From assembly GCF_002866925.1 (NCBI RefSeq), contig NZ_PKUQ01000031.1, forward strand, positions 186,001 through 250,000: 64,000 nt of DNA. Direction: 5' to 3'. This document shows, in pieces, positions 59,123 through 64,000 of this stretch. The stretch is from Cohaesibacter celericrescens. Its GTDB lineage: Bacteria; Pseudomonadota; Alphaproteobacteria; Rhizobiales; Cohaesibacteraceae. Both the position numbers and the translations under genes were made by a program. Each line of letters starts with the position of its first letter. Position 1 is the first letter of the stretch. The notes under the pieces are model-generated. The model saw only the letters and a list, made by a program, of their open reading frames with translations, searched no databases and was not told the DNA's origin.

Positions 59123-60808
59123 TTAGCGATAATCTTTATTGCGTGATAGTTTGCCGATGCCGGGATTGAGGCCGTTGGTGGGATCTATGCTTTTGTAAAA
59201 ATTGGCCAGATCGGGTTTGGCTGCATAGAGATGGCCGACGTTATGCTCGGCAGGATATTCGGCGCCGCGTTGATCGAGGATTTTAAGCATTTCTGCTTTC
59301 AGCGCCTTGGGGTCCTCACCTTTTTTGACAATATAGTCCTGATGCAACACATGGCACATGAAGTGCCCATAGTAGAGTTTGTGGATCAACTTGTCCGAAA
59401 TGCTATCGGGCAAGTGCTCCAACCAGTCTCTATCATTGCGCTTCAGGGCGATATCAAGGGCCAGAATGTCTTCGACCTCATTGTCATGAATGGCCATGTA
59501 GCGAATAGCGGCTCCAGCCGCTGCAAAACGGTGCAGGCCCGCAATCTTGGCCTCACGGGCATTGCACTCGAAATAGTCAAGGCTCTTGTCTATGCGGGCC
59601 TGAGACAGCAGGGCGCGGGCCTCGTCTATGCCACCGTCGCGCATTTTCAGGATGAGATGGTGCTGATAAAGGTCGCGGAACGCCAGCACCCGCTTGGGCA
59701 GGATTTCGGGCCACAGCTTTGACAACAGCTGCATGAAGCGATCGGTGATGTGTTTGAAGCCCGGCATTTTATCGGTGCGTGCATCTACCCACCCTTTGAG
59801 AGCAAAGAAAGTCGGCAACCGATCCGTGCCAAGTTTGTCGATCAGGACGACTGTGTCTTTGCCATAATGTCGAGTGATGTCGAAAATTTCCTGATGCATA
59901 TATTCGGCTGAGACAGGCAGGCTTTTAAAGCCTGACAGGATTGTGCGGCGCAAGGTCCCCAATTCATTGGGATCATTGGTGCCGATATAGAATGTTTTTT
60001 CTTCAGCATTCTTGGCATAGGTATCCAGCCGAACGGCAAAAACAGCCAGTTTTCCTGCACAGCCTGACGCTTCATACAGACGCCGTTTGTCGGCATTGAA
60101 TCGGGCTGGCGTATCGGCGTCAACATCGCGCACACGGGTGGCATAATCGGTGTCGGATGCTTTGAGATTGCTGTCTTCAATATGGCGATCTTGATAGTCG
60201 CCCTGTTCAAGGCGGGTCAGGATTTCATGCGGGGTGTCCCCGAGTTCGATACCCAAATGATTGACCAGCTCCAACGTGCCGTCTTCTCCGATACGGGCGT
60301 AAAGCGACAGTTCTGTGTAGGATGGGCCGCGTTCGATGAGTGATCCACCTGAATTGTTGCAGACGCCACCAATTACTGACGCACCGATACAGGAGGATCC
60401 GATAACGGAATGGGGTTGGCGGCCCAGAGGGTCGAGCATTTTCTCCAGCGCAAATAAAGTCGCTCCGGGGAAGGAGATGACCTGTTTGCCTTCTTTGAGG
60501 CTTTGCAATTTGTCCATGCGGCGGGTGTTGATTAGCACGACGTCGCGGTCATAGGTGCCCTTGGGGGTTGAGCCTTCCGTCAGACCGGTGTTAGCAGCCT
60601 GCATAATGATAATTTTATCTGCAGCGACGATGGCTTTGAGGCTGCGCCAGAACTCGAGCAATGTAGCTGGTTGAACAACCGCCAGAGCGCTGCCTTCACC
60701 TGAGCGAAACCCTTTGCGAAAAGGCTCTGTTTCCTTTGCTCCCGTCAGAATATGTTTAGCACCGACGATGGCCGTGAGTGCGGAGATGAGATCGTTGTTG
60801 TCCTTCAT
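59123..60808 (-). CDS. dld: D-lactate dehydrogenase (quinone-dependent, FAD)
   Basis: Dld oxidises D-lactate to pyruvate at the inner membrane and passes electrons to quinone. The N-terminal FAD domain (about 30-260) has AANTGLTEGSTP and CNNSGGSLIERGPSYTELSLYA, and the C-terminal membrane-binding domain ends in NPGIGKLSR. ATG 60808 follows AGGAG; the length is 561 residues. A FadR-type regulator is divergent, with an inverted repeat between them. Confidence 0.95.
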   Translation of the reverse strand: MKDNNDLISALTAIVGAKHILTGAKETEPFRKGFRSGEGSALAVVQPATLLEFWRSLKAIVAADKIIIMQAANTGLTEGSTPKGTYDRDVVLINTRRMDKLQSLKEGKQVISFPGATLFALEKMLDPLGRQPHSVIGSSCIGASVIGGVCNNSGGSLIERGPSYTELSLYARIGEDGTLELVNHLGIELGDTPHEILTRLEQGDYQDRHIEDSNLKASDTDYATRVRDVDADTPARFNADKRRLYEASGCAGKLAVFAVRLDTYAKNAEEKTFYIGTNDPNELGTLRRTILSGFKSLPVSAEYMHQEIFDITRHYGKDTVVLIDKLGTDRLPTFFALKGWVDARTDKMPGFKHITDRFMQLLSKLWPEILPKRVLAFRDLYQHHLILKMRDGGIDEARALLSQARIDKSLDYFECNAREAKIAGLHRFAAAGAAIRYMAIHDNEVEDILALDIALKRNDRDWLEHLPDSISDKLIHKLYYGHFMCHVLHQDYIVKKGEDPKALKAEMLKILDQRGAEYPAEHNVGHLYAAKPDLANFYKSIDPTNGLNPGIGKLSRNKDYR

Positions 60809-60873
60809 TCTAGTCTCCTGCTTGTCACGACATTGTTTGTTTCGAATTAGACCATAGTGCAAATCCGGATAGT

Positions 60874-60890
60874 GGTAAATTATTTTTACC
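60874..60890. promoter_or_regulatory. Inverted repeat between dld and the FadR-type gene
   Basis: GGTAAA-N5-TTTACC is a perfect inverted repeat upstream of dld. It resembles GntR/FadR operators in having short GGT/ACC arms, so the adjacent regulator is the likely binder (inference). Confidence 0.5.
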
Positions 60891-61001
60891 TCTTACTTTA
60901 GGGCTATATATACCACCTATTTATGGTTTGATTACAAGTGCCTTGGTGTTATCGTGATTGGTAAGTCACCTAACGTAACATTGACATGAATCTGTTTGAC
61001 C

Positions 61002-61775
61002 ATGAGCAAAGCCAATCCATTTGAACCTGTCGGGCATGAAACCATCGCAGATGCGGTTGTCAATCAGATCGAAACCATGATTGTCGATGGGGTTTTGAAA
61101 GAAGGGCACCAGTTGCCATCTGAACGCGATCTCGCACTGATGATGCAGGTCTCCCGGCCTAAGATTCGCGAAGCGCTGCAGTTGCTTGAAGAGCGTGGTT
61201 TGGTGACTGTGCGGCACGGGGAAGGGGCCTTTATCGCGTCCCTGACTGGTTCTGCTATGTCGCCTGCGCTTCTGGAGCTTTATGCGCGACATGGGGAAAC
61301 CTTTTATGACTATTTGGAATATCGCCGGGAGCAGGAGGCTTTTGCAGCTCGGTTGGCTGCTTTCCGGGCCACGCCAGCGGATAAGCAGCGTATAGCGGAC
61401 ATCATGGAGGCTTTGCAGCACAGCTGGGAGGCGAATGATCAGGATGCATCCCTGCAAGCGGATTTCAATTTTCACACAGCAATCACTGACGCCAGCCAAA
61501 ATTCGACGCTCATTCATATGATGGCTTCGATTTATGATCTGACGAAAAGCCGGATTTTTTATAACCGCACGTTTCTTCTCAGCATTGACGGCTCAGGCAA
61601 ACGGTTGCTGGAGCAGCATCTCGAGATCGGCAATGCCGTATTGGCGGGGGATGCGGAGCGGGCTGATCACGCAGCGCGGTCTCATTTAGACTTTGTCGAA
61701 AGGTCTTTTCGAGAAGGGCAACAACAATCCCTTCGCGAGATCAAAGCCTTGAAACGGCAACAATTGTCCCGTTAA
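61002..61775 (+). CDS. FadR-subfamily GntR regulator (LldR-like)
   Basis: The 257-residue protein has an N-terminal winged helix with LPSERDLALMMQVSRPKIREAL (about 38-60) and a C-terminal FCD domain of six to seven helices with metal-binding His residues in FNFHTAI and the later HLEIGN block. Such regulators sense lactate, pyruvate or other acids. The divergent dld gene makes lactate control likely. I chose ATG 61002; an upstream TTG is in frame. Confidence 0.9.
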   Translation: MSKANPFEPVGHETIADAVVNQIETMIVDGVLKEGHQLPSERDLALMMQVSRPKIREALQLLEERGLVTVRHGEGAFIASLTGSAMSPALLELYARHGETFYDYLEYRREQEAFAARLAAFRATPADKQRIADIMEALQHSWEANDQDASLQADFNFHTAITDASQNSTLIHMMASIYDLTKSRIFYNRTFLLSIDGSGKRLLEQHLEIGNAVLAGDAERADHAARSHLDFVERSFREGQQQSLREIKALKRQQLSR

Positions 61776-61863
61776 GCTTGTATCTCTAGTGGCTCAATTC
61801 AGCGGCCGTATTTTTCTCTCTAAATTTTTGAATGCCAATGTTGAAACATTAGCACCGAATTTT

Positions 61864-61892
61864 AAAAGCCCCGATCGTTAATCGGGGCTTTT
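61864..61892. terminator. Bidirectional terminator
   Basis: A 12-bp perfect stem (AAAAGCCCCGAT / ATCGGGGCTTTT) with a 5-nt loop lies between the FadR-type gene and the convergent aldo/keto reductase. Confidence 0.9.
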
Positions 61893-61913
61893 GGGATATT
61901 GGCAGCGCATGGG

Positions 61914-62897
61914 TTAGTAAGCGCCGCGCACATGTTGTGCGATTTTTTCTTCATAGAAGGTCGCCAGCTCACGGTGGGTGGCGTCAGACAATGGTGGCAG
62001 AGCGGAAATGGCCGCATTGCGATCAATCTGTTGGGGCTTGCTGGCACCGGGAATAATGGTTGAAATGGCATCATGGTCGAGAATCCAGCGCTGTGCAAAA
62101 TCCGCCAATTCCATGCCTTCCGGTAGCATTTCTTTTAGGTCATTGACCAATTGGAGTCCCGTTTCAAACGGCACGCCTGCAAAGGTTTCGCCTACGTTGA
62201 AGGCCTGGCCGTCGCGGTTGAAGTTGCGATGGTCATTTTCGGCGAAGACCGTTCCGGAAGAGAATTTGCCGGATAGAATGCCGCTGGCCAATGGTAGCCG
62301 AACAATGATGCCGACGCCCTTTTCCTTGGCTTTGGGCAGCAATTGGGTGGTCAGCTTCTGGCGGAATAAATTGTAGATGACCTGCAAGCTCAACAGACCG
62401 TCTTGCTCGATGCACAAAAGTCCTTCTTCAACGGTCTCTACGCTGGCACCAAAGTGGCGAATGACGCCTTGCGATTGCAGCGTGCGGAGCCAATCAAAAA
62501 TAGCACCGTCGCGCATCACTTGGGTTGGAATACAATGCAGCTGGACCAGATCAAGGCAATCCATACCCAGACGGGCACGTGACTCATCAATGCCTTTGCG
62601 CAAGGAGGCTTCGGTGTAGCCATCGGGATAGGGATCGCCGCGGCCGAATTTGGTTGCGACGCGGATGTCACCGCGGTCTTTGTTTTTCAAAAACTTTCCG
62701 ATGAGCAGTTCGCTCTTGCCACCGCCATAGACGTCGGCTGTGTCAAAAAAAGTAACACCTTTTTGAAGGGCTGTTTCTAAAATCGCGAGACCTGCATCCT
62801 CGGCCAATGGGGCACCCCAGTCGGCACCCAGTTGCCAACATCCCAAGCCAACTTCGCTGACTTTAAAGCCTTTTGCACCTAAGTTTCGGCTATGCAT
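61914..62897 (-). CDS. Aldo/keto reductase
   Basis: This NADP(H)-dependent TIM-barrel oxidoreductase has 327 residues and the catalytic tetrad visible: Asp and Tyr in FFDTADVYGGG (about 51-61), Lys in VATKFG (about 81-86), and His in VQLHC (about 119). The cofactor block near the C-terminus reads IIPGASKPQQ. It resembles the YghZ/Tas-type group. The substrate is unknown. It is convergent with the FadR-type gene, with a shared terminator. Confidence 0.9.
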   Translation of the reverse strand: MHSRNLGAKGFKVSEVGLGCWQLGADWGAPLAEDAGLAILETALQKGVTFFDTADVYGGGKSELLIGKFLKNKDRGDIRVATKFGRGDPYPDGYTEASLRKGIDESRARLGMDCLDLVQLHCIPTQVMRDGAIFDWLRTLQSQGVIRHFGASVETVEEGLLCIEQDGLLSLQVIYNLFRQKLTTQLLPKAKEKGVGIIVRLPLASGILSGKFSSGTVFAENDHRNFNRDGQAFNVGETFAGVPFETGLQLVNDLKEMLPEGMELADFAQRWILDHDAISTIIPGASKPQQIDRNAAISALPPLSDATHRELATFYEEKIAQHVRGAY

Positions 62898-63167
62898 AAA
62901 CTCTCTCCCTAGAAAATTGTCTTTGCCTTATGGCGCTTTGTCTTTCTGCAACAAAAACAAATCGTGTGCCATGTTAGACTTGTGGTTGGAGGGTTTGACC
63001 GAGCCTTCCAAGCTGTAAACAGACTATTCCTGTTGATCACAATTTGGAAGCGGTTATGCTCGGCGCTCGATTGCGTCTTGACGTTGGAGCGTGAAGATAC
63101 AAAATAATGCACTATAAGATGTCTGCATTTTTCGCATGCATTACTGACCTAGAGATTGGATTTGATC

Positions 63168-63653
63168 ATGTTTGAAAGCTTGATGCAGATGTTTCGTGAT
63201 GTCGCAGGTGACAGCGACGACAGCAATGTGTTCTCGGACGGTGACCATCGGGTCGCTGCTGCGGCGTTGCTTGTCCATTTGATTGCTATTGACGGAGTGA
63301 TTGAGCCTGAGGAACAGGCCAAAATGCGTGATATTCTCAAACAACGCTTTTCCCTGTCGGATAGCGACACATCTGACTTGATCGCGGTCGCCAGCAAACG
63401 CGATGATGAAGCCGTGGATCTTTACAGTTTTACTTCAAAACTCAAACATCAGCTTGATGAAGAGGGCCGCATCGAGATTATCGAAATGATGTGGGAGCTG
63501 GTGTTTGCAGACGGCAAAATTCATGAGTTTGAAGACAATCTGGTTTGGCGCGTTTCTGAGTTGATGGGGGTATCGCGGCGCGATCGGATTCGCACCCGTC
63601 AGAATGTTCAAGCCCAGAATGAGTTAGACCAAACTGAAATGGGTGACGGATGA
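63168..63653 (+). CDS. TerB-family protein
   Basis: The 161-residue protein is all-helical, with two acidic hairpin motifs (IAIDGVIEPEEQ and VFADGKIHEFED) typical of TerB/DUF533-type tellurite-resistance domains, each able to bind metal through acidic residues. ATG 63168 starts it; the frame opens at 63156. Its stop overlaps the next gene by 4 nt (ATGA). No other ter genes are nearby, so a role in tellurite resistance is not implied. Confidence 0.88.
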   Translation: MFESLMQMFRDVAGDSDDSNVFSDGDHRVAAAALLVHLIAIDGVIEPEEQAKMRDILKQRFSLSDSDTSDLIAVASKRDDEAVDLYSFTSKLKHQLDEEGRIEIIEMMWELVFADGKIHEFEDNLVWRVSELMGVSRRDRIRTRQNVQAQNELDQTEMGDG

Positions 63654-64000
63654 ACTGGGCGGCCTCACAACTTGTGCCATCAGACGCACCCAGGATTCTC
63701 ATAATATTACATCAAGAAAATTCCATTCCCGGACGCGTTGGCTGGATGTTGAAACAGCGCGGCTTCAAGCTGGATATCCGTAGACCACGATTTGGTGACA
63801 GCCTGCCCCAGACAATGGATGGGCATGCTGGCGCGGTTGTGTTTGGCGGCCCCATGAGTGCCAACGACAAAGAAGCCTATATCAAACGCGAAATAGACTG
63901 GATTTCTGTTCCTTTGCGCGATGACAAACCATTTTTGGGCATTTGCCTAGGTGGGCAGATGCTGGCCAAACAATTGGGTGGTCATGTGACCAGTCGTGTC
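63650..64000 (+). CDS. Class I glutamine amidotransferase-like protein (partial)
   Basis: The frame runs from ATG 63650 to the window end (117 codons). The block FGGPMS is followed by FLGICLGGQMLA, where the Cys (residue 99) is the glutaminase nucleophile. The His-Glu pair should lie beyond the window edge. It resembles GuaA-like stand-alone amidotransferases of the YfeJ type. It overlaps the TerB-like gene by 4 nt, so the two are coupled. Confidence 0.88.
   Translation, partial: MNWAASQLVPSDAPRILIILHQENSIPGRVGWMLKQRGFKLDIRRPRFGDSLPQTMDGHAGAVVFGGPMSANDKEAYIKREIDWISVPLRDDKPFLGICLGGQMLAKQLGGHVTSRV

Noticed and set aside
63168-63653. Tellurite-resistance cluster
   Set aside because: Only a single TerB-like domain protein is present; no terC, terD or terZ neighbours.

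Overview
This 64 kb window is chromosomal DNA from an alphaproteobacterium, almost certainly of the order Hyphomicrobiales (Rhizobiales). Gene order and protein character point there: hslV/hslU with an XRE-Smr-MltA-Tim44 cluster, secB-dnaQ-coaE-aroE-maf, a PPDK regulator and hemE flanking an origin, rho-mnmE-mnmG-rsmG-parA-parB, a cenR-type regulator beside a cyclic-nucleotide-binding protein, ffh-rpsP-rimM-trmD-rplS-leuC, and tsaD divergent from hemC-hemD-Mic60-HemY. The base composition looks balanced by eye, lower in GC than many rhizobia. A Cohaesibacter/Pseudovibrio-like lineage is possible, but the sequence alone does not settle the genus.

Layout. 0.3-3.3 kb holds hslV, a membrane protein and hslU. 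3.3-6.3 kb is a leftward set: Tim44-domain protein, mltA, Smr protein, XRE regulator. 6.4-7.7 kb has an FxsA-like protein and secB. 7.9-11.7 kb is a leftward housekeeping run: dnaQ, coaE, aroE, maf and the PPDK regulator. 11.74-12.28 kb is non-coding and is the best candidate for the chromosomal origin: it lies between the PPDK-regulator (RP001-type) gene and hemE as in Caulobacter, and carries two perfect CtrA boxes, degenerate DnaA boxes and an AT-rich stretch. 12.3-21.6 kb reads rightward: hemE, hemJ, rho, mnmE, mnmG, rsmG, parA, parB. Seven parS-like sites lie on both sides of the origin, four of them clustered between mnmE and mnmG. A decayed drug-efflux (MFS) gene follows parB. 22.3-26.6 kb is holA-lptE-leuS (leftward).

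26.8-31.6 kb carries a YggS protein, an L,D-transpeptidase, CenR, a cNMP-binding protein and acetyl-CoA synthetase. 31.9-35.0 kb is an arginine/ornithine catabolic unit (ornithine cyclodeaminase, CtlX and a Rieske protein) with a divergent Lrp/AsnC regulator. 35-41.9 kb is the most accessory-like stretch: small membrane and exported proteins, DUF1223, cytochrome b561, cytochrome c', a saccharopine dehydrogenase, a GGDEF protein and a HAD phosphatase. 42.3-48.2 kb holds ffh, the ribosomal/tRNA-modification genes and leuC. 48.4-50.9 kb has GNAT, a TetR regulator with a divergent small membrane protein, an EVE protein and a YciI protein. 50.9-58.7 kb is the gpsA/tsaD and hemC-hemD-Mic60-HemY pair of operons. 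59-64 kb has tRNA-Thr(CGT), D-lactate dehydrogenase with a divergent FadR-type regulator, an aldo/keto reductase, a TerB-like protein and a glutamine amidotransferase cut by the window end.

Taken together, the window joins chromosome replication and segregation (origin, parABS, CenR) to translation, heme synthesis and protein quality control. There is no CRISPR array, prophage, insertion sequence or rRNA operon. I did not find an obviously new multi-gene system. The observations most worth following are the parS/GANTC overlap around the origin, the TetR unit, the lone saccharopine dehydrogenase with its long hairpin, and the ornithine/CtlX/Rieske unit.
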